Translations under genes and position numbers: made by a program | Shown: positions 1 to 5,375 of the stretch, in pieces | Numbering within the stretch: the stretch's first letter is position 1 | Layout of the letters: each line of letters opens with the position of its first letter | NCBI GenBank assembly: GCA_000416085.1 | Contig: KE356579.1 | Coordinates: 2,765,695 to 2,773,286, forward strand | Length of the DNA: 7,592 nt | Direction of reading: 5' to 3' | Source of the DNA: a halophilic archaeon J07HX64 | Lineage (GTDB): Archaea; Halobacteriota; Halobacteria; Halobacteriales; Haloarculaceae | The notes under the pieces: model-generated | Told to the model about the DNA's origin: nothing | What the model saw: only the letters and a program-made list of their open reading frames with translations | Databases searched by the model: none

Positions 1-221
1 TCACGGCGGCAGCCGAGCATAACGCGCTGGCGGCGGAGATGAGCTTCGAGGAGTCCCTGGCACAGGTCCGGCAGGTCCAGCCGGCACGGACGGTGTTCAC
101 CGAACTTGAGGAGCCGTACCGGCGCAGCCACGACGACTACCGGGCGCTCGCGGGGCGTCTGACAGAGCGCGAGGGGCTCGACCTGGCGTTCGCACACGAC
201 GGTCTAGAGCTGTCGGTGTGA
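1..221 (+). CDS. C-terminal fragment of an unrecognised haloarchaeal protein
   Basis: The frame that ends at the TGA at 219-221 is open back to the left edge of the window (first full codon at position 3), so this is the 3' end of a longer gene with 72 visible residues. An ATG at 39 could start a 60-residue protein, but the 12 codons before it read naturally (Ala, Glu and Asn rich) and there is no promoter signal, so I treat the gene as truncated by the window. The visible part is rich in Glu, Arg, Ala and Leu with no cysteine and no hydrophobic segment, so it is probably a soluble helical C-terminus. I do not recognise the family. The next gene starts 46 bp downstream on the same strand with no AT-rich promoter element between them, so the two may be co-transcribed. 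Confidence 0.6.
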   Translation, partial: TAAAEHNALAAEMSFEESLAQVRQVQPARTVFTELEEPYRRSHDDYRALAGRLTEREGLDLAFAHDGLELSV

Positions 222-267
222 GGGCGGGTCGGAACGCTCAAACCCGCAGCGGCGCTGTCGTTGATAC

Positions 268-1317
268 ATGGAGTTCGGGTTCGAACTCGCGGTCTGTCAG
301 TGGGCAGAGCGCCACTGGCCGCCCGACGGTGAGCGCGACAGCGCGGTGTTCGTGGCCCGACAGCTCGGGACGAAACACCGGCGTCTGGACACGGTCGTCC
401 TGGAGTGTGACCCCGAAGGACTCGCACGGCGCGCACGGTTCGGCGACCGGCACCTCGACAGCGACCTGCTCGGGGTCGTTCGTCACGCCCCCGCCGAGTG
501 GGCGTGGTACCGGGATGCCCTGCCGGAGCCGGACTACCCCTGGCGGTACGTCCGCGAGGCGGTCACCCGCGCCGCCGACCGCGGTCTCGTCGAGCGCCGC
601 ACCCGCGGCGGTCGGGTCCAACTGCGCCGCAGATGGCCCTACCCCGACTGGGTCGAGCGTATCGTCGCGGTCGAGAACAAACCCGACCTGAGCGCGAGCG
701 CCGCCCGCGACCTGGTCCGACAGCTCCAGCAGGATGTTGCGCTCGGACTCGCCGACGAGGTGTGGGTCGCAACCGGAACCGACCAGGCGACCGCCGCCCT
801 GCTCGGCGACGGACCGGTCGAGGCGGGCATCCTGGCGGTCGACACCACAGACCGGGGGGCCGGTGCGGCACACACCGTCTGGCGGCCCCGTCGACTGGCA
901 GTCGAGGAGCGGGGAACACGGATCCTCGACCGCCCTGAAGGAGGCGGTCACGACGCCTCGGCCTGGCGGTTCGAGTACGCGAGCGCGGACTGGAAAAAAC
1001 GGAAGCGTCTCGAGATCGCCGAGCGGGCGTACGAGCGTGGTTGGCGGGCCTACGTCGAGTCGATGCGGTCTGACTGCCGGCACTTCGAGATGCGGCCCAC
1101 GACTGCCGTTGCCCAGCCGTTCTGTCCGGCGAAAGGGCACCACCAGACCACCCGGGAGTGCTCGGGTGACTGCCCCTCCTTCGAACCCGAACCACCCGCC
1201 TGGCGACAGCAGGGCTGGCCGGTCGAGGGAGGGCCCGGGCAGGCCGTCGAGCGGTTACTCGACCGGCAGCGGGCGCGACACCGGCCCGAACCGCCCGGGC
1301 GCGAGGAAAGGGACTGA
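268..1317 (+). CDS. DUF5787-like protein; putative PD-(D/E)XK nuclease fold with winged helix and Cys cluster
   Basis: This 349-residue soluble protein resembles, from memory, the haloarchaeal DUF5787 family, which has no assigned function. In order it shows an N-terminal helix with Glu6 and Cys10, and a strand around 39-47 (Asp41, Glu46). A likely winged helix spans about 90-121 (Tyr90 to Arg121, with a Gly-Gly wing at 114-115). A core follows with Pro126-Asp127, then Glu136-Asn137-Lys138, then a helix with Gln152 and Gln154 leading into a hydrophobic strand at 164-168. PD-x8-E-x-K followed by a Gln-bearing helix is the pattern of PD-(D/E)XK nucleases. The C-terminal region carries Cys270, Cys286, Cys298 and Cys302, then a conserved-looking Glu-Pro-Pro-Ala-Trp segment at 308-312. 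The start is fixed because an in-frame TGA lies at 262-264. No Shine-Dalgarno sequence is seen. The family call is fairly secure; nuclease activity is inference. Confidence 0.8.
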   Translation: MEFGFELAVCQWAERHWPPDGERDSAVFVARQLGTKHRRLDTVVLECDPEGLARRARFGDRHLDSDLLGVVRHAPAEWAWYRDALPEPDYPWRYVREAVTRAADRGLVERRTRGGRVQLRRRWPYPDWVERIVAVENKPDLSASAARDLVRQLQQDVALGLADEVWVATGTDQATAALLGDGPVEAGILAVDTTDRGAGAAHTVWRPRRLAVEERGTRILDRPEGGGHDASAWRFEYASADWKKRKRLEIAERAYERGWRAYVESMRSDCRHFEMRPTTAVAQPFCPAKGHHQTTRECSGDCPSFEPEPPAWRQQGWPVEGGPGQAVERLLDRQRARHRPEPPGREERD

Positions 1318-1348
1318 AACCGCGTCTCCAGGCTGGTGACGTCGGATG

Positions 1349-1421
1349 ACACCGGTTCGGACTCGCTCGTCGGGACAGACAGTCACGGCGGTAACGAATC
1401 GGGGTGTGCAGTAACCGGTGT
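1349..1421. repeat. 9-bp inverted repeat between convergent genes
   Basis: ACACCGGTT at 1349-1357 and AACCGGTGT at 1413-1421 are perfect reverse complements separated by 55 nt. They lie in the 123-bp gap between two convergent genes, where a terminator for one or both would be expected. The core ACCGGT is itself palindromic, so the match is less striking than nine bases suggests, and no T-tract follows either arm. A role in termination is possible but unproven. I see no gene in this gap. Confidence 0.3.
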
Positions 1422-1440
1422 AGAGACGGGCCAGTGCCCG

Positions 1441-3309
1441 TCAGGCCCGTGCCTGGATCTCCTCGCGGAGCACGTCGCTGACGACGTCGCCGTCGGCCTT
1501 TCCACGGAGTGCACCCATACACTCGCCCATCAGTGCCGAGAACGCGCCCATCCCCTCCTCTCGGACCTGCTGGTCGTTGCGCTCGATGACCTCCCGCACG
1601 GCCTCTTGGACGGTCTCGCGACCGGCGCTCCCGAGCCCCTCCTGCTCCGCGGCCGCCTCGGCCGAGAGCCCTGGCTCCTCGGCGAGCGCCGAGAGCAGGT
1701 CCGGAACCCCCTCCGTCGCGAGTTCACCTGCCGCGAGCAGGTCGAACACACCCTCGAACTGCTCGTCGGTCAACTGTTCGACAGGAACGCCGTCCCGCCG
1801 GAGTTCGGTCACGGTGGATTCGAGCGTGCCGGCGGCGAGTGTCGGGTCGACACCCATCCCGACTGCGCGCTCGAACAGCGGCATACGCTCGCTGTAGGCA
1901 ACCTGTTCGGCGAGCGCCGGGTCGAGGTCGTGCTCTGTGGTGTACCGCTCGACTCTCTCGGTGAGCAACTCCGGCGGTTCGATACCGCTCGCGTCGGGTT
2001 CGACCGGTGGGACGTCCGTTTCAGGGTACATCCGTGCCGCACCCGGGAGTGGTCGCAGATACCGGGTCGTACCCCCCTCCAGGGCGTCGCGTGTCTCCTC
2101 GGGGACCCCCTCTATCGCCGTCGCGGCGCGCCCGGCGACGGCGTCGATCGCGAGTTCGGCCGTCTCGGGGTCGTCGGCGACAAGGGCAACAGCGTCGTCC
2201 GGGCCGGCCCCGACCGCGTCACACAGTGTTGCCACCTCCGCCTCGGTGACACCGTACGCTGGTAACTCGTCTGTGTGAAAGATACCGCCCGCACCGTGGC
2301 GTTTCGCGTGGTCCGCAAACTCCGTGCCGAGTCGCCTGTCCGGCAGTATCTCGCGGCCAACCAGACCGTCGAACCCGAACAGCGGGACCGCGTGTGCCAC
2401 CCCGCCGTCGGCGAGCGCACCGCCGATGACGCCACTGTCTGTCTCCGCGAACACCGACGAAACATCCTGCGGGTCGCCGACCGACCCCCCGCGCTCTCGT
2501 AGTGTGTCGGCGATATCGAGCAACTCGACCTGTCGGTGCACCTCGTTGCGCACGATGTCGTCGATGTCGTCGAGACTCTGGACACCCTTTATTTCGACAC
2601 GTGCGCCCTCGGCGATGGAGACGTTCACATCCTGCCGGATGGTCCCCAGTCCGCGTTTTACCTTCCCGGTCGAGCGCAGCAACATTCCGATCTGTTCGGC
2701 GGTTTCGCGGGCCTGTTCGGGGCTGCGGATGTCCGGCCGCGTGCCGATCTCGACGAGTGGGATCCCGAGTCTGTCGAGGCTGTAGCGCACCCCCGCATCA
2801 GTCTCGGCGACCCGCTGTGCGCTCTCCTCCTCGAGCAGCAGGTCGTTGATACCGACTGGGCCGTCGTCGGTCTGGACGACACCGTCGGTGGCAGCCAGCA
2901 TCGACCGTTGGAACCCTGCGGTGTTCGAGCCGTCGATAACGAGTTTCCGCATGACGTGGGCCTGGTCGACCGGCTCCATCTTCAGCAGTGTCGCGATCTC
3001 CAGGGCGGTCGCCATCGCCTCGCTGTCGACCCGTCGTGGCGGTTCGTCGTCCTCCTCGACCAGACAGGTGGTGTCGTAGGCGAGATACTCGAACTCGCGG
3101 TCGACCCGGCTCTCCTCCAGCGCGGCGTCGTCGAGCTCCCCCAGTTCACTCTTTGTTGGATGGAGATACCGCTCAAAACGCCGGTCGGACTCCGCCGGGT
3201 CGCGTAGCGTGGTGGGACAGTCACAGAACAGCTTTGTCTCGGTGTCGAGTTGCTGGTGTATCTCCAGCCCCGCCACGAGTCCGAGTGCCTCGTAGTCGTG
3301 CTCGCTCAT
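1441..3309 (-). CDS. gatE: Glutamyl-tRNA(Gln) amidotransferase subunit E
   Basis: GatE works with the amidase GatD in the cytoplasm to convert misacylated Glu-tRNA(Gln) to Gln-tRNA(Gln). GatE activates the glutamate with ATP and GatD supplies ammonia. The 622-residue product has the usual family length. The GatB/GatE signature is at residues 15-32 (Leu-Glu-Ile-His-Gln-Gln to Cys-Pro). Conserved cradle motifs follow: GIPLVEIGTRPDI at 182-194, GLGTIRQDVNVSI at 220-232 and RMYPETDVPP at 426-435. The AspRS-like insertion specific to GatE spans roughly 275-400. A helical region and a YqeY-like tail follow, ending in the typical MGECMGALRGKADG at 594-607. The frame is open 18 codons further upstream, but the ATG at 3309 matches the normal family N-terminus and leaves the upstream gene free. 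No gatD is present in the window. Nothing looks damaged. Confidence 0.97.
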   Translation of the reverse strand: MSEHDYEALGLVAGLEIHQQLDTETKLFCDCPTTLRDPAESDRRFERYLHPTKSELGELDDAALEESRVDREFEYLAYDTTCLVEEDDEPPRRVDSEAMATALEIATLLKMEPVDQAHVMRKLVIDGSNTAGFQRSMLAATDGVVQTDDGPVGINDLLLEEESAQRVAETDAGVRYSLDRLGIPLVEIGTRPDIRSPEQARETAEQIGMLLRSTGKVKRGLGTIRQDVNVSIAEGARVEIKGVQSLDDIDDIVRNEVHRQVELLDIADTLRERGGSVGDPQDVSSVFAETDSGVIGGALADGGVAHAVPLFGFDGLVGREILPDRRLGTEFADHAKRHGAGGIFHTDELPAYGVTEAEVATLCDAVGAGPDDAVALVADDPETAELAIDAVAGRAATAIEGVPEETRDALEGGTTRYLRPLPGAARMYPETDVPPVEPDASGIEPPELLTERVERYTTEHDLDPALAEQVAYSERMPLFERAVGMGVDPTLAAGTLESTVTELRRDGVPVEQLTDEQFEGVFDLLAAGELATEGVPDLLSALAEEPGLSAEAAAEQEGLGSAGRETVQEAVREVIERNDQQVREEGMGAFSALMGECMGALRGKADGDVVSDVLREEIQARA

Positions 3310-3334
3310 TACCTTGTGCTCCGACACCGAGGGC

Positions 3335-3340
3335 AAAAAA
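3335..3340 (-). promoter_or_regulatory. TATA-like element for gatE
   Basis: On the minus strand a TTTTTT run lies 26-31 nt upstream of the chosen gatE ATG. That spacing suits a haloarchaeal promoter that starts transcription at or next to the start codon, giving a leaderless message. There is no Shine-Dalgarno match before the ATG, which fits. It also argues that gatE has its own promoter and does not depend on the membrane-protein gene upstream. The sequence is not a canonical TATA box, so the call is tentative. Confidence 0.4.
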
Positions 3341-3359
3341 CCTGCAGGTCCTCGGCCGA

Positions 3360-3644
3360 TCACTCTCGCGATCTGGACTCACTTCCCCACCCGCTGTTCT
3401 CGGAACCGTCCTGTCCGTCCCGTTCTCCGGTCTGTTGTCCGGAGTCCGACCGACCCGTACCGTCACGATCCAGGGACTCTCGACGGCCGCCCCGGGCCTT
3501 CGCCAGCCGCTCAGCCGCCGACCGGTCGACGACCTGTGGGTCAGCTGTCTCACGCTCGGTGAGCAGGTACAGTACGACCGGGGCGAGAAAGACAGCCAGG
3601 ATGAGCACGACTACAAAACCTCTTGCTGTCAGTGCTGCCGACAT
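3360..3644 (-). CDS. Small single-pass membrane protein of unknown function
   Basis: This 94-residue protein has one strongly hydrophobic segment at about residues 9-28 (Gly-Phe-Val-Val-Val to Tyr-Leu-Leu), preceded by a single Arg8. A hydrophilic tail of about 65 residues follows, Arg-rich near the membrane (46-60) and then dominated by Ser, Gly, Asp, Glu, Gln and Arg with very low complexity. Basic residues just after the segment suggest a cytoplasmic tail. There is no Cys, so it is not a lipoprotein. The segment could instead be a signal peptide, but no cleavage site is obvious. The start ATG at 3644 is the only reasonable one. The gene ends 50 bp before gatE on the same strand and is divergent from the zinc-ribbon gene. 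I do not recognise a family; such tailed single-span proteins are common in haloarchaea. Confidence 0.7.
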   Translation of the reverse strand: MSAALTARGFVVVLILAVFLAPVVLYLLTERETADPQVVDRSAAERLAKARGGRRESLDRDGTGRSDSGQQTGERDGQDGSENSGWGSESRSRE

Positions 3645-3669
3645 GACACAGGCTACTCCTCTGTAGCAG

Positions 3670-3682
3670 AAATGTTTTGTAT
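3670..3682. promoter_or_regulatory. Shared AT-rich core of a divergent promoter
   Basis: The 59-bp gap between the membrane-protein gene (ATG at 3644, - strand) and the zinc-ribbon gene (ATG at 3704, + strand) has one AT-rich core. TTTTGTAT at 3675-3682 is 22-29 nt before the zinc-ribbon ATG. AAAACATTT, read on the minus strand from 3678 to 3670, is 26-34 nt before the membrane-protein ATG. Both distances fit leaderless or near-leaderless haloarchaeal promoters, so the two genes may share overlapping TATA-like elements. Confidence 0.4.
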
Positions 3683-3696
3683 CACTACTTGTGATA
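3680..3696. promoter_or_regulatory. Candidate operator palindrome
   Basis: TATCACTACTTGTGATA is a perfect inverted repeat with 6-bp arms and a 5-bp spacer. It begins at the edge of the TATA-like core and ends 7 nt before the zinc-ribbon ATG at 3704, the position where a bound repressor would block transcription of that gene. It is also close enough to affect the divergent membrane-protein gene. The palindrome is read directly from the sequence; that a regulator binds it is inference, and no regulator gene is in view. Confidence 0.4.
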
Positions 3697-3703
3697 GTTT
3701 GAT

Positions 3704-3928
3704 ATGAGTCGTTCTACCGACACACACGACAACGACAGCAGGGGCTGTCCGAAGTGTGAGCACGAGCAGACAGAGGTCGACGAGATATCGACGACCGGGT
3801 CCGGCCTCTCGAAGTACTTCGACGTTCAGAACCGGAGTTTCACCGTCGTTTCCTGTACCAACTGTGGGTACTCCGAACTGTACAGGAACCAGTCCTCCGG
3901 AAACGCCATCGACGTGTTCCTCGGCTGA
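3704..3928 (+). CDS. Small zinc-ribbon protein (PF09855/DUF2082-like)
   Basis: This 74-residue protein has two cysteine pairs, Cys15-Pro-Lys-Cys18 and Cys51-Thr-Asn-Cys54, which would bind one zinc ion as a zinc ribbon. Between them runs the segment Ile28-Ser-Thr-Thr-Gly, Gly34-Leu-Ser-Lys and Phe39-Asp-Val-Gln-Asn43, followed by Phe46-Thr-Val-Val-Ser. After the second pair come Gly55-Tyr-Ser-Glu-Leu-Tyr60 and a C-terminal Asp-Val-Phe-Leu-Gly. This is the typical pattern of the small zinc-ribbon family annotated as nucleic-acid-binding protein containing Zn-ribbon (DUF2082 / PF09855), found in bacteria and archaea. The function is unknown; nucleic-acid or protein binding is the usual guess. 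The first 14 residues are polar and acidic, a common haloarchaeal extension. The gene looks monocistronic, with its own promoter on the left and a long non-coding stretch on the right. Confidence 0.88.
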   Translation: MSRSTDTHDNDSRGCPKCEHEQTEVDEISTTGSGLSKYFDVQNRSFTVVSCTNCGYSELYRNQSSGNAIDVFLG

Positions 3929-4025
3929 GGCTCCTGTACTGGTGTCTCGGCTCTGCTCTGGAAGGCGAGCGGGTGAACCGGCAAGAGAGACAGGTATGTG
4001 AGGACCGTACAGACATCTGTGCCAG

Positions 4026-4058
4026 CTGGCCATAACCGGGCACCGGAGAGGTGGCCAG
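4026..4058 (+). other. Stem-loop downstream of the zinc-ribbon gene
   Basis: CTGGCCA at 4026-4032 pairs with TGGCCAG at 4052-4058. Inside, CCGG at 4036-4039 can pair with CCGG at 4043-4046 across a three-base loop. The result is an interrupted hairpin about 100 nt after the zinc-ribbon stop codon. It could take part in 3'-end formation, but no T-tract follows, which archaeal termination usually needs. It could equally be chance pairing in GC-rich DNA. Confidence 0.3.
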
Positions 4059-4107
4059 ACGGCCTGACGTGTGCGAACAGCCAGCACAGGAATCACCGAA
4101 CGGAATG

Positions 4108-4113
4108 TTTAAA
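4108..4113 (+). promoter_or_regulatory. TATA box (TTTAAA) of the coiled-coil gene
   Basis: TTTAAA at 4108-4113 is the clearest TATA box in the window, with a purine-rich stretch (GAACGGAATG) just before it where the BRE would sit. Archaeal spacing puts the transcription start near 4135-4140, so the coiled-coil gene would have a leader of about 130 nt. The presence of a Shine-Dalgarno sequence before the start codon agrees with a leadered message. Confidence 0.55.
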
Positions 4114-4131
4114 CTCCGGAGGGTAGAATCA

Positions 4132-4143
4132 TCTGGTACCAGA
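4132..4143. promoter_or_regulatory. Perfect 12-bp palindrome over the predicted transcription start
   Basis: TCTGGTACCAGA is a perfect 12-bp palindrome centred about 27 bp downstream of the middle of the TATA box, so it covers the expected +1 position. That is a standard place for a repressor site. The palindrome is seen directly; its use as an operator is inference. Confidence 0.35.
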
Positions 4144-4257
4144 GCGCGTGGGGCGTTCAGGCAGTACAGCACCCCGACCAGAATGACAAGGAACAGCTAT
4201 TGTTCGTGTCAGCAACACAGGAGAGGAGTCGCTACGCCCCGCTGCGGGTATGGAACT

Positions 4258-4262
4258 GAGGT
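4258..4262 (+). promoter_or_regulatory. Ribosome binding site of the coiled-coil gene
   Basis: GAGGT ends 6 nt before the ATG at 4269 and is complementary to the CCUCC region at the 3' end of archaeal 16S rRNA. It supports 4269 as the start, over the nearby out-of-frame ATG at 4250. It is notable because gatE and the reductase gene show no such site and have leaderless-type promoters. Confidence 0.55.
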
Positions 4263-4268
4263 TCAATC

Positions 4269-5159
4269 ATGGCGAAGGTAATCGACCCATCCAGCAACAT
4301 CGAGATCACAGACGACGATATAGACAACAACTCAAAGGGCGAGCTGATCAAGCTCGCCGGCAAACTGCGCGACCGGCGCAACGAGCTCAACCAGCTCGCC
4401 TCGGAGAAAGCCTCCGAGCGCGACGAGCTCAACGCAAAGACCCGTGAGAAGGTCGACGCTGCCCAAGAGCACCGCGAGGAACGCGACGGGCTCAACGAGG
4501 ACGTCCAGGAACACAAGGAGAAGCGAAACGAACTCAACGCGGAGGCAAACCAGCTCTTCGACAGGGTCGAGGAGCTCAAAGAGGAGATGAAAATCGACGA
4601 GGGCACCCAGATCGAGGACCTCGAGGAGGAGATCGAGGACCTCGAGTTCAAACAGCAGACCGAGGTGCTCGACGCCGACGACGAGCGCGAACTCATCGAG
4701 GAGATCGAGGAGAAACGCGAGAAGCTCCGCGAAAAGAAGGACAAGGTAAACCAGAACGACGAGCTCGAGGAACTCGAGGCGGAGGCCGAGGAGGTCCGCG
4801 CCGAGGCGTCGAAACACCACCAGAAGGTGACCGAGCTCGCCGACAAGGCCCAGAAACACCACAACAACATGATCGAGGCCTACCGCGAGGCCGACGACAT
4901 CCGTGACCGGGCCGACGAGAAACACGAGGAGTTCGTCGAGGTCCAGGAGGCCGCCGACCAGCACCACGAGGACTTCGTCCGTGTCCAGAAACGTCTGCGC
5001 GAACTCGACAAGAAAGAGGAAGAAGAGGAACGCGAGGAGCGCGAGCAGAAACAGGAGGCCGCCCGCGAGGAGGCCGAGGAGATCTACCAGAAGTTCAAGG
5101 AGGGCGAAACCCTCGACACCGAGGACCTGATGAAGCTCCAGAAGACCGGCCTGCTCTGA
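4269..5159 (+). CDS. COG1340-type archaeal coiled-coil protein
   Basis: This 296-residue protein is almost wholly charged helix from about residue 24 to 277, with no hydrophobic segment and no cysteine. It matches the conserved archaeal coiled-coil family COG1340, often mislabelled phosphoserine phosphatase in haloarchaeal genomes; nothing in it supports that enzyme function. Asn in an Arg-(Asp/Asn)-x-Leu-Asn motif recurs at 41, 55, 76 and 90. His residues recur at 184, 198, 219 and 233. Both series are spaced 14-21-14 and mirror each other about residue 137. Helix breaks at 108-114 (Gly112) and 160-166 are also mirror positions. A Glu/Arg-rich stretch at 249-271 leads to a conserved-looking end, Asp283-Thr-Glu-Asp-Leu-Met, closing in Leu-Gln-Lys-Thr-Gly-Leu-Leu. 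The gene has its own TATA box, leader and ribosome binding site. The molecular role is unknown to me. Confidence 0.9.
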   Translation: MAKVIDPSSNIEITDDDIDNNSKGELIKLAGKLRDRRNELNQLASEKASERDELNAKTREKVDAAQEHREERDGLNEDVQEHKEKRNELNAEANQLFDRVEELKEEMKIDEGTQIEDLEEEIEDLEFKQQTEVLDADDERELIEEIEEKREKLREKKDKVNQNDELEELEAEAEEVRAEASKHHQKVTELADKAQKHHNNMIEAYREADDIRDRADEKHEEFVEVQEAADQHHEDFVRVQKRLRELDKKEEEEEREEREQKQEAAREEAEEIYQKFKEGETLDTEDLMKLQKTGLL

Positions 5160-5196
5160 TCTGCTGGACGCCCCACGCAGGCCGTGTCGACATGAC

Positions 5197-5214
5197 ACCG
5201 TGGTGACCCACGGT
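5197..5214 (+). terminator. Hairpin after the coiled-coil gene, possible terminator
   Basis: ACCGTGG at 5197-5203 and CCACGGT at 5208-5214 form a perfect 7-bp stem with a TGAC loop. It begins 37 nt after the coiled-coil stop codon, inside the gap between two convergent genes. No real T-tract follows (only TTT about 20 nt later), so it may be a 3'-end stabilising structure or chance, not a true terminator. Confidence 0.3.
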
Positions 5215-5257
5215 ACCCCCCGCAGTTGACGACCGTTTGTCTCGACGTTACACCCCT

Positions 5258-5341
5258 TCGACAGCTCTGCATCTGTGCGACAGATTAGGTGTCTCGATGA
5301 CGCTGTCCCCGGAATATACAGCCTCTCGACAGCTCCGCGTC
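5258..5341 (+). repeat. Imperfect 16-bp direct repeat
   Basis: TCGACAGCTCTGCATC at 5258-5273 and TCGACAGCTCCGCGTC at 5326-5341 agree at 14 of 16 positions and are 68 bp apart. They lie in the 266-bp gap between convergent genes, which otherwise holds only two hairpins and no gene I can support. There is no sign of a mobile element or attachment site around them, so this may be chance or a decayed duplication. Confidence 0.3.
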
Positions 5342-5356
5342 CCGAACGCAACTCCG

Positions 5357-5375
5357 ACCCCGGACGAGTCGGGGT
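5357..5375 (-). terminator. Hairpin after the reductase gene, possible terminator
   Basis: ACCCCG at 5357-5362 pairs with CGGGGT at 5370-5375 around a 7-nt loop, and a GT wobble can extend each end of the stem. It lies 50 nt beyond the stop codon of the minus-strand reductase gene. On the plus strand it is followed by TT, and on the minus strand no T-tract follows. It could serve either of the two convergent transcripts. Support is limited to position and pairing. Confidence 0.25.

Larger units (their letters stand above)
3929..4268 (+). other. 340-bp non-coding stretch: 3' region of zinc-ribbon gene and 5' region of coiled-coil gene
   Basis: I find no convincing gene here. Short open frames in the stretch have poor composition for a haloarchaeal protein or run into the coiled-coil gene in the wrong frame. 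The left part contains a hairpin at 4026-4058. The right part holds a TATA box at 4108, a palindrome at 4132-4143, two further short inverted repeats with 5-bp spacers (GAACA/TGTTC at 4191-4205 and GTGT/ACAC at 4206-4218) and a ribosome binding site at 4258. These make it a promoter plus a leader of roughly 130 nt. Confidence 0.6.

Noticed and set aside
238..1143. A 301-codon open frame on the - strand opposite the DUF5787-type gene
   Set aside because: The + strand frame has clear motifs, a sensible start and haloarchaeal composition. The antisense product has none of these.
1336..2265. A 309-codon open frame on the + strand opposite gatE
   Set aside because: gatE is certain on the other strand, and this frame ends mid-gene without any recognisable domain.
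3310..3363. Upstream extension of gatE to the ATG at 3363
   Set aside because: The extra 18 residues do not resemble the family N-terminus, they would cover the TATA-like element, and the frame would overlap the end of the membrane-protein gene.
4238..4248. CCCGCTGCGGG palindrome just before the coiled-coil start
   Set aside because: With a one-base centre it cannot fold as a hairpin at full length, and such GC palindromes are common in DNA of this composition.
4051..4281. A 76-codon + strand frame before the coiled-coil gene
   Set aside because: It covers the promoter and ribosome binding site and overlaps the coiled-coil start in another frame. Its composition is not haloarchaeal protein-like.
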